A stretch of DNA of 64,000 bases, taken from an uncultured Collinsella sp. Lineage in GTDB: Bacteria > Actinomycetota > Coriobacteriia > Coriobacteriales > Coriobacteriaceae. A program made the translations under genes and the position numbers. Location of the stretch: positions 82,834 through 146,833 of the forward strand of contig UQLB01000001.1 in assembly GCA_900541725.1 (NCBI GenBank). The letters run 5' to 3'. The stretch's first letter is position 1. The number at the start of each line of letters is the position of its first letter. The notes beneath the pieces are model-generated. The model worked only from the letters and a program-made list of their open reading frames with translations, was not told the DNA's origin and made no database searches. Shown here in pieces: positions 44,996-54,171 of the stretch.

Positions 44996-45910
44996 ATGGG
45001 TACGGTGAGAAACGCGCGCGTTAACCAGGGCGGCCCCAAGTGCGCCGGCATCGTCGGCCTGGGCCTCATCGGCGGCAGCTTTGCCCGCGGCTATGCGCAG
45101 GCGGGCGTCCGCGTGCTGGCCTGGGACCCCGATGACGATGTCATGACAGCCGCCAGCATGGGCACCGTTGCCGGCGAGCTCAACGACAAGACACTCGGCG
45201 AATGCGACATCATCGTCCTCGCCTGCTATCCCGAGGCATGCATCGAGTGGCTCGAGGCGCACGCCCAGGCGCTCGCCGACGCCACCGACACCGACGCCAT
45301 TATGGGTCCCGTGGTGATCGACACCGTGGGCGTCAAGGGCATTGTGTGCGAACGCGCCTTTGAGCTTGCCCGCGAGCACGGCTTTTACTTTGTGGGCGCG
45401 CACCCCATGGCGGGCACCCAGTTCTCGGGCTATGCACACTCCTGCGCCGACCTGTTCCAGGGCGCCCCGCTGGTGCTCGTACCGCCCGCGGTGGACGATG
45501 CGCTCAAGCTGGAGCTTTTGGGCCAGGTGCGCGAGATGGTGCGCCCCTTGGGCTTTGGCAAGTTCAGCGTGACGAACGCCGCCGAGCACGACCGCGTCAT
45601 CGCCTTCACGAGCCAGCTTTCGCACGTGGTATCCAACGCCTACGTAAAGAGCCCGACCGCCCAGGTCCACCACGGCTTTTCGGCCGGTAGCTACCGCGAT
45701 CTCACCCGCGTGGCGCACCTCAACCCGCAAATGTGGTCCGAGCTCATGATCGACGACGCCGACGCGCTCGCCTTCGAGATCGACCATCTGATCGAGTCGC
45801 TTGGCGCCTACAGCCGTGCGCTCAAGAACCGCGACCAGCGCTATCTGGAGAATCTCCTTGCCGAGGGCGACCGCATCAAGCGCGCACTCGACGACGAGTC
45901 CTCCCACTAG
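44996..45910 (+). CDS. tyrA: Prephenate dehydrogenase
   Basis: Oxidatively decarboxylates prephenate to 4-hydroxyphenylpyruvate for tyrosine. The 304 residues have a Rossmann motif GLGLIGGSFARGY, DTVGVKG, the substrate His in GAHPMAGTQFSG and TSQLSHVVSNAY with a second His. No ACT domain is attached, so feedback must act elsewhere. ATG at 44996 follows GGAG and is three bases after the aroF stop. Confidence 0.94.
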   Translation: MGTVRNARVNQGGPKCAGIVGLGLIGGSFARGYAQAGVRVLAWDPDDDVMTAASMGTVAGELNDKTLGECDIIVLACYPEACIEWLEAHAQALADATDTDAIMGPVVIDTVGVKGIVCERAFELAREHGFYFVGAHPMAGTQFSGYAHSCADLFQGAPLVLVPPAVDDALKLELLGQVREMVRPLGFGKFSVTNAAEHDRVIAFTSQLSHVVSNAYVKSPTAQVHHGFSAGSYRDLTRVAHLNPQMWSELMIDDADALAFEIDHLIESLGAYSRALKNRDQRYLENLLAEGDRIKRALDDESSH

Positions 45911-45946
45911 ACCACCTATCACGCCAGGTCGAAAGGACCGAAACTT

Positions 45947-47053
45947 ATGGCGATTACCATCGATATCGACACCGCACGCCCCTACCAGGTGCATGTTGGC
46001 ACGTTTTTGCTGGAGCAGGCGGGACCGCTCGTGCGCGCCACTGCCGGCGGCACCAAGGCCGTCATCGTGACGGACACCAACGTGGGCCCGCTCTACCAGA
46101 TGCCCGTTAAACAGAGCCTGGAGGCGTCAGGCTACGAGGTGAGCATCTGCACCTTCGAGGCAGGCGAGGCCCATAAGCGCGCCGAAACCTATGTTGCCAT
46201 TTTGGAGTTTGTGGCCGAGCATGAGCTTTCGCGCTCCGACGTGATCGTGGCACTCGGCGGCGGCGTCGTGGGCGACGTGGCGGGCTTTGTGGCCGCCACC
46301 TACATGCGCGGCTGCAAGTTTGTGCAGATCCCAACGAGCCTGCTCGCCATGGTGGATTCGTCGGTGGGCGGCAAGACTGCCATCGACCTGGCCGCCGGCA
46401 AGAACTTGGCCGGCGCCTTTTGGCACCCGAGCGTGGTTATCGCCGACGTGGGGTGCCTGGCCACCCTCACGCCCGAGCAGTTCGCCGACGGCTGTGGCGA
46501 GGTCGTCAAGCACGCCGTGATCGCCGACCCGGAGCTTTTCGCCGAGCTGGAGAAGACTCCGCTCACGCTGGAGCTGCTCAACCGCGATGTGGCCCGCGTA
46601 GCGCTCATCATCGCCCGCAATATCGACATCAAGCGCGCCGTGGTCGTCGCCGACGAGCGCGAAACCAACCAACGCAAGCTCCTCAACTTTGGACACAGCG
46701 CCGGACATGCCGTCGAGGCCTGCGAGCACTTTGAACTCGGACACGGCAACTGCGTGTCGATCGGCATGGGCATCATCACGCGCGCCGCGGCCCTGCACGG
46801 CGTCTGCGATGCTGCACTGCCCGGTCGTATTGAGGAGCTCTGCGCACGCCATGGCCTCAAGACCCGCTGCGACCTCGATGCCGATGCCGTCTTTGCCGAG
46901 GCGCTCCACGACAAGAAGCGCGCGGGCGACACCATCGACCTGGTGATTCCACACGGCATTGGGCGCTGCAGCATCGACCGCACGCCGCTTTCCACTTTCC
47001 ACGAACTCATTGCCGAAGGCCTCGGCCAGAAGGGAGACGCATCCGCATGCTAG
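45947..47053 (+). CDS. aroB: 3-dehydroquinate synthase
   Basis: Cyclises DAHP to 3-dehydroquinate using NAD and a divalent metal. The 368 residues carry ALGGGVVGDVAGFVAATYMRG, PTSLLAMVDSSVGGKTAI, GCGEVVKHAVI and the metal ligands in NFGHSAGHAVE and GHGNCVSIGM. ATG at 45947 follows AAAGGA. Overlaps aroA by seven bases. Confidence 0.97.
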   Translation: MAITIDIDTARPYQVHVGTFLLEQAGPLVRATAGGTKAVIVTDTNVGPLYQMPVKQSLEASGYEVSICTFEAGEAHKRAETYVAILEFVAEHELSRSDVIVALGGGVVGDVAGFVAATYMRGCKFVQIPTSLLAMVDSSVGGKTAIDLAAGKNLAGAFWHPSVVIADVGCLATLTPEQFADGCGEVVKHAVIADPELFAELEKTPLTLELLNRDVARVALIIARNIDIKRAVVVADERETNQRKLLNFGHSAGHAVEACEHFELGHGNCVSIGMGIITRAAALHGVCDAALPGRIEELCARHGLKTRCDLDADAVFAEALHDKKRAGDTIDLVIPHGIGRCSIDRTPLSTFHELIAEGLGQKGDASAC

Positions 47054-48366
47054 CCCGCATCACCCCGTCCCCGCTCAAGGGCACCGTTCCTGCCATCGCG
47101 TCCAAGTCGATGGCGCACCGCCTGATCATCTGCGCCGCGCTTGCCAACGGCGAGACACACGTCACCTGCAACACCACCTGCGCCGACATCGAGGCTACGG
47201 TGCGTTGCCTTACGGCCCTGGGCGCTCGCATCGAGACCGTCGAGGACGGCTTCCAGGTCCACCCCACCATGAAGAGTGTTGAGTTTGGCCTGCTCAAGGC
47301 CCTTGCCGGCGGCACGCTCGACTGCGGCGAGAGCGGCTCCACGCTGCGCTTTATGCTGCCCGTCGCCTGCGCGCTGGGTGCGGATGCCACCTTCGTGGGC
47401 CAGGGCCGCCTGGGCGCCCGCCCGCTCTCGCCGCTCTCGGACGAGATCATTGCCGCCGGCTGCGACCTACAGGGTCTGGGCGGTTTTCCGCTCAAGACGA
47501 ACGGACGCATGCGCCCGGGCACCTTTGTGCTGCCGGGCAACGTGAGCTCGCAGTACATCTCGGGCCTGCTGCTGGCGGCTCCGCTGCTGGCCCAGCCCTC
47601 CTGCGTGCAGGTGACCGGCCTCATCGAGAGCCGCCCCTACATCAATCTGACTATCCAGGCCATGAAGGCCTTTGGCGTTGAGGTCAACGTCGAGCGCATT
47701 CCCGCCAAGGACGGTCAGCCCGAGGTCACGAACTTCCGCGTGAGCAGTGGCTCGTACCGCACGCCCGGCAGCGTGGCCGTCGAGGGCGACTGGTCCAACG
47801 CCGCCTTTTGGTTGTGCGCTGGCGCCATCGGCACCGACCCCATCACCGTGGAGGGCGTGTCGCTGAGCTCCGCGCAGGGCGACCGCAACGTGCTTGCCGC
47901 GCTTTCGCGCTTTGGCGCCCGCATCGTGCGCTCCACCAACGCCGCCACCGTGCAGTCCGACAAGCTCGCCGGCTTTGAGATGAGCGCCCACGACATCCCC
48001 GACCTGGTGCCCGTTATCTCGGCCGTGGCATCGTTGGCGCAGGGCCGCACGTTCATCCGCGATTGCGCCCGCCTGCGCATCAAGGAATCCGACCGTCTGG
48101 CCACTACCACCCGCGAGCTCACCGCGCTGGGCGCACAGGTGCGCATTGCCGGCGACGACCTCATCATCAAGGGTGTCAACGCCTTTACTGGCGGCGAGGT
48201 CGATTCGCACAACGACCACCGCATCGCCATGATGGCTGCCATCGCTGCGAGCCGCGCCACTGGCGAAGTTGTGATCCACGGCGCCGAGGCCGTCAACAAG
48301 TCCTATCCCGATTTCTTTGACCACTACCGCCTGCTGGGCGGCAAGGTCACGCTCGAGGAGGAATAG
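47047..48366 (+). CDS. aroA: EPSP synthase
   Basis: Transfers the enolpyruvyl group of PEP to shikimate 3-phosphate. The 439 residues have SKSMAHRLIICAAL, the PEP-site loop ESGSTLRFM, GSLGARPL-like GRLGARPLSPL, SSQYISGLLLAAPL and RIKESDRLATT. The N-terminal loop reads CGESGSTLRF rather than the LGNAGTA of glyphosate-sensitive class I enzymes, so it belongs with class II-like forms. Start at 47047 lies within the aroB end. Confidence 0.96.
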   Translation: MLARITPSPLKGTVPAIASKSMAHRLIICAALANGETHVTCNTTCADIEATVRCLTALGARIETVEDGFQVHPTMKSVEFGLLKALAGGTLDCGESGSTLRFMLPVACALGADATFVGQGRLGARPLSPLSDEIIAAGCDLQGLGGFPLKTNGRMRPGTFVLPGNVSSQYISGLLLAAPLLAQPSCVQVTGLIESRPYINLTIQAMKAFGVEVNVERIPAKDGQPEVTNFRVSSGSYRTPGSVAVEGDWSNAAFWLCAGAIGTDPITVEGVSLSSAQGDRNVLAALSRFGARIVRSTNAATVQSDKLAGFEMSAHDIPDLVPVISAVASLAQGRTFIRDCARLRIKESDRLATTTRELTALGAQVRIAGDDLIIKGVNAFTGGEVDSHNDHRIAMMAAIAASRATGEVVIHGAEAVNKSYPDFFDHYRLLGGKVTLEEE

Positions 48367-48367
48367 C

Positions 48368-49465
48368 ATGTCCTCGACCTTTGGCAACGTCTTGCATCTG
48401 AGTATCTTTGGCCAGTCGCACTCCCCCGCTATCGGCTGCTCACTCGACGGCATTCCTGCCGGTATTGCCGTTGACCAGGAGCAGCTGCAGGCCTTCCTTG
48501 ACCGTCGTGCCCCCGGTCGCGACGAGACCGCAACCAAGCGCCACGAGGCCGACGCCGCGCATATCATTGCCGGCGTGGTCGATGGACATACCACCGGCGC
48601 GCCCATTGCCGCGATTTTCGAGAACACCAACACGCGCTCCAATGATTACTCCGAGCTGCGCTGCAAGCCCCGTCCCGGACATGCGGACTTCCCCGCGCGC
48701 GTGAAGTATCACAACATGCACGATGTTGCTGGTGGCGGGCATTTTTCCGGCCGCCTAACGGCACCCTTATGCATCGCCGGCGGCATTGCGCTACAGGCAC
48801 TCGAGGCCCGCGGCATTCAGGTCATGGCGCACGTCGCGCAGATCGGCGGCATCTCCGACCTGCCGATGGACGATATGGTCTATCGAGAGGCCGACCGCAA
48901 GGCGATCCTTACGAACGACCTGCCGTGCATTGACGCCGCCGCAGCCGGCCGCATGCGCGAGGAGATTCTGGCCGCGCGCGATGAACTCGACAGCATCGGC
49001 GGCATCGTGGAGTGCGGCATTTACGGGCTTCCCACGGGCATCGGCGACCCCATGTTCGACGGCATCGAGAACCGCATCGCGCAAATCGCGTTTGGCATTC
49101 CCGCCGTAAAGGGCGTGGAGTTTGGCATGGGCTTTGCCGTGGCCGCCATGCGCGGCAGCGAGAACAACGATCCGTATCGCATCGATGCCGAGACCGGCGA
49201 GATCGAAGTCGAGTCCAATAACGCCGGCGGCATCCTGGGCGGTATTTCGACCGGCGCGCCCGTCACGTGGCGCATGGCCGTAAAGCCGACGCCCTCAATT
49301 GGCCGCGAGCAGCAGACCGTAGACATGGACGCCATGGAAAATGCCGAGCTCTCGGTCCACGGCCGTCACGATCCCTGCATCGTCCCCCGAGCCGTCCCCG
49401 TAGCCGAGGCAGCCGCGGCGCTCGCCATCTGGGACGCCCTCCTCGAGGACGCCGCCCAGCGCTAA
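48368..49465 (+). CDS. aroC: Chorismate synthase
   Basis: Converts EPSP to chorismate with reduced FMN. The 365 residues show LSIFGQSHSPAIGC, RRAPGRDETATKRHEAD, RPGHADFPARVKY and GGISTGAPV. The natural start is ATG at 48368, after GAGGAGGAATAGC; the open frame reaches further up into aroA without a start signal. In the third motif the usual SHG is SGR-type (GGGHFSGRLTA), within family variation. Confidence 0.96.
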   Translation: MSSTFGNVLHLSIFGQSHSPAIGCSLDGIPAGIAVDQEQLQAFLDRRAPGRDETATKRHEADAAHIIAGVVDGHTTGAPIAAIFENTNTRSNDYSELRCKPRPGHADFPARVKYHNMHDVAGGGHFSGRLTAPLCIAGGIALQALEARGIQVMAHVAQIGGISDLPMDDMVYREADRKAILTNDLPCIDAAAAGRMREEILAARDELDSIGGIVECGIYGLPTGIGDPMFDGIENRIAQIAFGIPAVKGVEFGMGFAVAAMRGSENNDPYRIDAETGEIEVESNNAGGILGGISTGAPVTWRMAVKPTPSIGREQQTVDMDAMENAELSVHGRHDPCIVPRAVPVAEAAAALAIWDALLEDAAQR

Positions 49466-49504
49466 CCAGCCCACCCCGGGCAATGATTCACGAAAGGGGT
49501 CCCT

Positions 49505-50650
49505 ATGGACCTTGCTGACATCCGCCAGGCCATCGATGGCATCGACACCACGCTCCTCAACAGCTTTATCGAGCGCATGGACATTGCCACCGAAGTCGCC
49601 AAGTCAAAAATCGAGATGGGCAAGGCCGTCTTCGACCCCGCCCGCGAGCGCTCCAAGCTCAACAACCTCGCCAGCCGCGCGCCCGAGCGCTACGAGGCGC
49701 AGACCATCACCCTGTTCCGTCTCCTCATGAGCATGAGCAAGGCCGAGCAGCAGCGCTACATCAACGAACTCAAGGGCATCACTGTCTCGCAAAAGGCCCA
49801 CGCCACGGCTGCAGCCTCCGACACGCCCTTCCCTCAAACTGCCACCGTCGCTTGCCAGGGCGTTGAGGGCGCTTACAGTCAAATCGCCGCGTGCAAGCTC
49901 TTCGACGTGCCCGATATCGCCTTCTTTGAGACCTTCGAGGGCGTTATGCGCGCCGTACGCGACGGCTTCTGCGAGTTTGGCGTGCTACCCATCGAAAACT
50001 CCACCGCAGGCTCGGTCAACGCCGTCTACGACTTGCTCGCCCAGTTCGACTTCCATATCGTGCGCTCGCTGCGCCTCAAGATCGATCACAACCTGCTCGT
50101 CAAACCCGGCACCAAACTCGCCGACTTGCGCGAGGTCTACAGCCACGGCCAAGCCATTGCCCAGTGCGCCGGCTTTATCGAGAGCCACGGCCTGCATGCC
50201 ACCAAATACCCCAACACCGCCATGTCGGCCGAGATGGTCGCCAACTCCGAGCGCACCGACGTCGCCGCTATCGCCTCGCGCAGCTGCGCCGCGCTGTATG
50301 GACTCGAAGTACTGGAACCCAACATCCAGGACTCGGACAACAACTACACGCGCTTCGTCGTCATCAGTCGCGAACCGCGCGTCTATCCCGGTGCCAACCG
50401 TACCTCGCTCATGATCACCACGGCCAATGAGCCGGGCGCGCTTTATCGCGTACTCGAGCGCTTCTACGCCCTCAACATCAACCTCATCAAGCTCGAGAGC
50501 CGCCCCATCCCCGGGCATGACTTTGAGTTTATGTTCTACTTTGACCTGGACTGCCCCTTTGGCAGCAAGGCCCTCGACGACTTGCTCGACTCAATCGACG
50601 ACGTGTGCGAGAGTTTCACCTACTTTGGCAGCTACACGGAGGTGCTCTAG
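49505..50650 (+). CDS. pheA: Chorismate mutase-prephenate dehydratase (P-protein)
   Basis: A bifunctional enzyme of the phenylalanine branch. Residues 1-90 form an AroQ-type chorismate mutase (DIRQAIDGIDTTLLNSFIERM). Residues about 115-290 form the dehydratase (ACQGVEGAYSQIAA, VLPIENSTAGSVNAVYDLL, NNYTRFVVIS). Residues about 295-375 form an ACT domain (SLMITTANEPGALYRVLERF, KLESRPIPG) for Phe feedback. ATG at 49505 follows AAAGGGG. Confidence 0.96.
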   Translation: MDLADIRQAIDGIDTTLLNSFIERMDIATEVAKSKIEMGKAVFDPARERSKLNNLASRAPERYEAQTITLFRLLMSMSKAEQQRYINELKGITVSQKAHATAAASDTPFPQTATVACQGVEGAYSQIAACKLFDVPDIAFFETFEGVMRAVRDGFCEFGVLPIENSTAGSVNAVYDLLAQFDFHIVRSLRLKIDHNLLVKPGTKLADLREVYSHGQAIAQCAGFIESHGLHATKYPNTAMSAEMVANSERTDVAAIASRSCAALYGLEVLEPNIQDSDNNYTRFVVISREPRVYPGANRTSLMITTANEPGALYRVLERFYALNINLIKLESRPIPGHDFEFMFYFDLDCPFGSKALDDLLDSIDDVCESFTYFGSYTEVL

Positions 50651-51901
50651 ATGACCGATACCGCCGCAACCCGTCCCTACGGCGTTCTGGGCCGCGTGCT
50701 GGGCCACAGCTACACCCCGACCATCTACAAGGAGCTCGCCGGCCTAGAGTACGTGCGCTTTGAGCGCGAGCCCGAGGATCTCGAGGCCTTTATGACCGGC
50801 GACGAGTGGGAGGGCACCAACGTGACCATCCCCTACAAGCGCGCCGTCATGGACTACCTGGACGAGCTGAGCCCGCTCGCCGAGCGCATGGGCAATGTCA
50901 ACACGATAACCCGCCTGCCCGACGGCCGCCTGCGCGGCGACAACACCGACTACTTTGGTTTTCAGTGCCTGGTCGAGGAGCTGGGCGTTGAAGTGGCCGA
51001 CAAGAAGGTCCTTGTGCTCGGCGCCACCGGTGGCGCGGGTACCACTGCCAGCATGGTGCTCGGCGACCTAGGCGCCACCGTGGTGCCCGTGGGCCGCACG
51101 AGCGAGGTCAACTACGGCAACATCGCGCAGCAGTCCGACGCCGCCCTGCTCGTCAACTGCACGCCCGCCGGCATGTTCCCCCATTGCCCCGACGCGCCTT
51201 GCACGCTCGAAGGGCTCGATGCGCTCGAAGGCGTTATCGACATTGTCTACAACCCCGCCCGCACGGGACTCATGCTCGAGACCGAGCGCCGCGGCATCCC
51301 CTGCATCGGTGGCCTGCTGATGCTCGTGGCCCAAGCGGCACAGGCCGTCGAGCACTATACCGGCCAAGTCACCCCGCGCAAGCGCATCTTAGACGTAACG
51401 GAGCGTCTGTCCCGCCGCGAACAAAACATCGCGCTGATCGGCATGCCGGGTTCGGGCAAGACCCGCGTGGGTGAGCAGATCGCCCAGCTCACGGGCCGCG
51501 AGCACATCGACTTGGATCGCGCGCTCGAGGAGCGTCTGGGCATGCCCTGTGCCGACTTTATCGCCGAGCGCGGCGAGGCGGCCTTCCGCGAACAGGAAAC
51601 GACGGCCTTGGCCGAAATTTCCAAGCGCAGCGGCCTGGTGCTCTCCACGGGAGGTGGCGTCGTCACGCGCGACGAGAACTATCCGCTGCTGCACCAGAAC
51701 AGCCTGATCGTAATGCTCAACCGCAAGCTCGACGAGCTCGCCCACAAGGGTCGTCCCATCACCGCGCGCGACGGCATCGATAAGCTGGTAGAGCAGCGCA
51801 TGCCGCGCTACCGCGCCTGGGCCGACTACATCATCGACTCACGCGACTGCGCCGCCAATACCGCCCAAGCCCTCCTCGACACCCTCCCACCCGCTCTCTA
51901 A
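50651..51901 (+). CDS. aroEK: Shikimate dehydrogenase-shikimate kinase fusion
   Basis: One 416-residue protein performing two consecutive steps. Residues 1-250 are AroE: TNVTIPYKRAVMDYLDE with the catalytic Lys, GDNTDYFGF with the catalytic Asp, and LGATGGAGTTASMV as dinucleotide-binding loop. Residues about 258-416 are AroK: GMPGSGKTRVG (Walker A), HIDLDRALEER, FREQETTALAE and STGGGVVTRDEN. Start at 50651 abuts the pheA stop, with GGAGG eight bases upstream. Such fusions would channel shikimate. The AroE N-terminus is a little short but all catalytic residues are present. Confidence 0.94.
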   Translation: MTDTAATRPYGVLGRVLGHSYTPTIYKELAGLEYVRFEREPEDLEAFMTGDEWEGTNVTIPYKRAVMDYLDELSPLAERMGNVNTITRLPDGRLRGDNTDYFGFQCLVEELGVEVADKKVLVLGATGGAGTTASMVLGDLGATVVPVGRTSEVNYGNIAQQSDAALLVNCTPAGMFPHCPDAPCTLEGLDALEGVIDIVYNPARTGLMLETERRGIPCIGGLLMLVAQAAQAVEHYTGQVTPRKRILDVTERLSRREQNIALIGMPGSGKTRVGEQIAQLTGREHIDLDRALEERLGMPCADFIAERGEAAFREQETTALAEISKRSGLVLSTGGGVVTRDENYPLLHQNSLIVMLNRKLDELAHKGRPITARDGIDKLVEQRMPRYRAWADYIIDSRDCAANTAQALLDTLPPAL

Positions 51902-51903
51902 CC

Positions 51904-51944
51904 AAAACCGCCACAAAGGGGACAGGCACCTTTGTGGCGGTTTT
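51904..51944 (+). terminator. Perfect 16-bp hairpin between aroEK and aroQ
   Basis: AAAACCGCCACAAAGG and its exact complement flank the loop GGACAGGCA, with TTTT at the end of the stem. It is a strong intrinsic terminator inside the operon, so aroQ would depend on read-through or its own promoter. Confidence 0.82.
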
Positions 51945-51965
51945 CCAACCGTAAAGGAAGCAACC

Positions 51966-52403
51966 ATGAAAGCACTCGTCATCAACGGCCCCAACCTCAA
52001 CATGCTCGGTATTCGCGAGCCGGGCATCTATGGCAGCGACAACTACGACCGCTTAGTGCAGATCTGCCAGGAAGCGGGCACCGCTCAGGGCTTTGACGAG
52101 ATCGAGGTCTTCCAGTCCAACCACGAGGGCAGCATCGTCGACAAGATCCAGGAGGCCTACGGCAAGGTCGACGGCATCGTCATCAACCCGGCGGCCTACA
52201 CGCACACGAGCGTGGCGATCCTCGATGCCCTCAAGGCCGTCGCCATCCCAGCTGTGGAGGTCCACATCAGCGCCGTCGAGACCCGCGAGGACTTCCGCCA
52301 GGTGAGCTATGCACGCCTAGCCTGCTTCGCCACCATCACCGGCGAAGGCCTCCAGGGCTACGCCCACGCGTTGGAGCTGCTGAAAGAGCATCTCGAAAAG
52401 TAG
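51966..52403 (+). CDS. aroQ: 3-dehydroquinate dehydratase, type II
   Basis: Dehydrates 3-dehydroquinate to 3-dehydroshikimate. The 145-residue dodecameric type has NGPNLNMLGIREPGIYG with the catalytic lid, FQSNHEGSIVDKIQEA, INPAAYTHTSVAI with the catalytic His later in VEVHISAVETREDFR. ATG at 51966 follows AAAGGAA. It completes the chorismate pathway in the operon. Confidence 0.96.
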   Translation: MKALVINGPNLNMLGIREPGIYGSDNYDRLVQICQEAGTAQGFDEIEVFQSNHEGSIVDKIQEAYGKVDGIVINPAAYTHTSVAILDALKAVAIPAVEVHISAVETREDFRQVSYARLACFATITGEGLQGYAHALELLKEHLEK

Positions 52404-52441
52404 TCCCACAGGCCATATCATCAGCACCGATTCACAAAGCC

Positions 52442-52477
52442 AGTGCCGCCAGCAGCAACCTCGCTACTGGCGGCACT
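52442..52477 (+). terminator. Terminator of the aromatic operon
   Basis: AGTGCCGCCAG and its exact complement form an 11-bp stem with a 14-nt loop followed by TTTATT, 39 bases past the aroQ stop. Confidence 0.78.
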
Positions 52478-52489
52478 TTATTACTGGCA

Positions 52490-52495
52490 TATAAT
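52490..52495 (+). promoter_or_regulatory. -10 box of the DUF4869 gene pair
   Basis: A perfect TATAAT 31 bases before the DUF4869 ATG and just after the aromatic operon terminator. No good -35 box is seen. Confidence 0.5.
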
Positions 52496-52526
52496 CGTTG
52501 CAATCACACAACGTCTGGAGACTCGC

Positions 52527-52976
52527 ATGCTAAGCATTCACCTGGGAGATTATCCCGGTTCCATTTACGATACCGAGACCTTCTTTAGGAACTCATACTT
52601 GGACTCATGGTTCGAAGACCCAATGGCCGCACAGATCATTAAAAGCGTTGACGGATCCGAGCTCATCGGTCCCCACAACATCGTAAGTAAGCAACTGGGC
52701 TCGATCACCCCACTCGAACTGTCCGGCGGCGTTAAGACGCTGCTACTAGTACGCAATCTCCCCGATAAGGTATTTAATGCCTCCACCTGCGGCGACAACT
52801 GCGCTCGCTGGTTGCTCAAAATTGGCAAAGAGCAGGACGTGCTGGTGACCCTTTACCACATCATGAAATTCCCCTGGAAGAGCTTTGAAATCCGCATCGA
52901 AAACGACAACCGCATCGTCAAGAACATGCAGGAGTTTGTCGGCGCCACCAATGACTTCTTGGATGTTGATGAGTAA
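52527..52976 (+). CDS. DUF4869 protein
   Basis: A 149-residue protein opening MLSIHLGDYPGSIYDTETFFRNSYLDSWFEDPMAAQIIK, the pattern of the uncharacterised DUF4869 family. A later part, GVKTLLLVRNLPDKVFNASTCGDNCARWLLKI, looks alpha/beta. ATG at 52527 follows GGAG; the frame continues upstream through the terminator without a valid start. The stop overlaps the start of the next gene by one base, so the pair is translationally coupled. Function unknown. Confidence 0.75.
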   Translation: MLSIHLGDYPGSIYDTETFFRNSYLDSWFEDPMAAQIIKSVDGSELIGPHNIVSKQLGSITPLELSGGVKTLLLVRNLPDKVFNASTCGDNCARWLLKIGKEQDVLVTLYHIMKFPWKSFEIRIENDNRIVKNMQEFVGATNDFLDVDE

Positions 52977-53977
52977 TGAGGGGAACACATACCGTTGTCG
53001 TCGAGCGCGCAAAGGTCAAATACACGCTCACGTTTAAACGCAACATTTCCTTTATACGAGGCAACAGTGGCACGGGCAAAACGACACTCATCTCGATGAT
53101 TCGCGACTACAACGATCGTGGACCGGAGAGCGGCGTCAAGCTCAGCTGCGACGTACCCTGCGAAACGCTATCTGGCAGGCGTTGGAAGCGCGAGCTTTCG
53201 CTTATCGAGGACTCAATCGTCTTTCTAGATGAGGGCAATGAGTTTATTTACTCAAAGGACTTCGCAAAAGCCGTTAACGGCTCATCCAACTATTTTGTGC
53301 TAGTATCTCGTCGCGATGCCAGTGAACTCCCCTACAGCGTCGATGAAATCCTAAAGCTAGTCAACACCACAAGCAAGACAATCAATGGTCGCAAGAGCGA
53401 TAGGCGCTTCTACTCGGTGACCAAGCCGCTATATGACCACACGACGAGCATGCTGTATCAGGATCTAAATGTTGGATTCGAGATACCCGATGCTGTGGTT
53501 GTCGAGGACAGCAAATCTGGCTATCAATTCTACGACGCTCTTTGCAACCGGCTCGGAATCCCCTGCTACACCGCCACCGGCGTAGCGAATCTAAAGCGAA
53601 CGATTCACGAATGCCCCGAGCAGAACATCCTAGCCATAGGAGACGGCACAGCGTTTGGCCCCTACATCGAAAAGGTGTTGGGACAGCGTATTTACAAGAA
53701 TGTTCGCTTGTTCCTCCCGGAGTCATTCGAGTGGACACTCCTACGCTCCGGGCTCATCCCCAGTAGCGACATTCCCAAAATCCTTGAGGATCCCTCGAGT
53801 TATATCGAAAGCCGCGATTATTTAAGCTGGGAACGATTCTTTACGGATGTGCTGGTCAAATACTCAGCAGATACCCGCTACGCTTACAAAAAGGCACGAC
53901 TTAACGAGCAGTACCTAAAGCCACAGGCAATGAGTGCAGTATCGAAAGTCTTACCAGACTGTCTGAGGATGAAATAG
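52976..53977 (+). CDS. P-loop protein paired with DUF4869, possible TOPRIM-like end
   Basis: A 333-residue protein. Walker A is GNSGTGKTT (29-37) and Walker B-like SIVFLDEGNEF lies near residue 80, a compact ATPase core. The second half has VVVEDSKSGYQFYDAL (about 172) and ILAIGDGTAFGP (about 219), an acidic-residue layout reminiscent of TOPRIM domains, as in OLD-type nucleases, but without a clear DxD. ABC-type signature motifs are absent. Function is unknown; a role in defence or DNA/RNA processing is inference from domain order. Confidence 0.65.
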   Translation: MRGTHTVVVERAKVKYTLTFKRNISFIRGNSGTGKTTLISMIRDYNDRGPESGVKLSCDVPCETLSGRRWKRELSLIEDSIVFLDEGNEFIYSKDFAKAVNGSSNYFVLVSRRDASELPYSVDEILKLVNTTSKTINGRKSDRRFYSVTKPLYDHTTSMLYQDLNVGFEIPDAVVVEDSKSGYQFYDALCNRLGIPCYTATGVANLKRTIHECPEQNILAIGDGTAFGPYIEKVLGQRIYKNVRLFLPESFEWTLLRSGLIPSSDIPKILEDPSSYIESRDYLSWERFFTDVLVKYSADTRYAYKKARLNEQYLKPQAMSAVSKVLPDCLRMK

Positions 53978-54019
53978 GCAGCCCCAGGCTAAATCATGCA
54001 AATAGACCCCTGTTCGAAT

Positions 54020-54063
54020 ATCGGACGCCCACAGCAAATGCCTTGCGGGCGTCCGATTTTTTA
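54020..54063 (+). terminator. Terminator after the DUF4869 gene pair
   Basis: ATCGGACGCCC and its exact complement form an 11-bp stem with a 16-nt loop and run into TTTTTT. Confidence 0.87.
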
Positions 54064-54171
54064 ATAGACAAACTCCATCAAGCACAAACAGGCAACATAC
54101 CGGCTTTACAGACGGACTATTAGTATTAATATGGTATGTATCCTATACGTTCCGGTTGGAAAGGAATAGAG

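Noticed and set aside
43982..45994. A 670-codon open frame on the minus strand opposite aroF and tyrA
   Set aside because: Composition artefact; both plus-strand genes carry full catalytic motifs.
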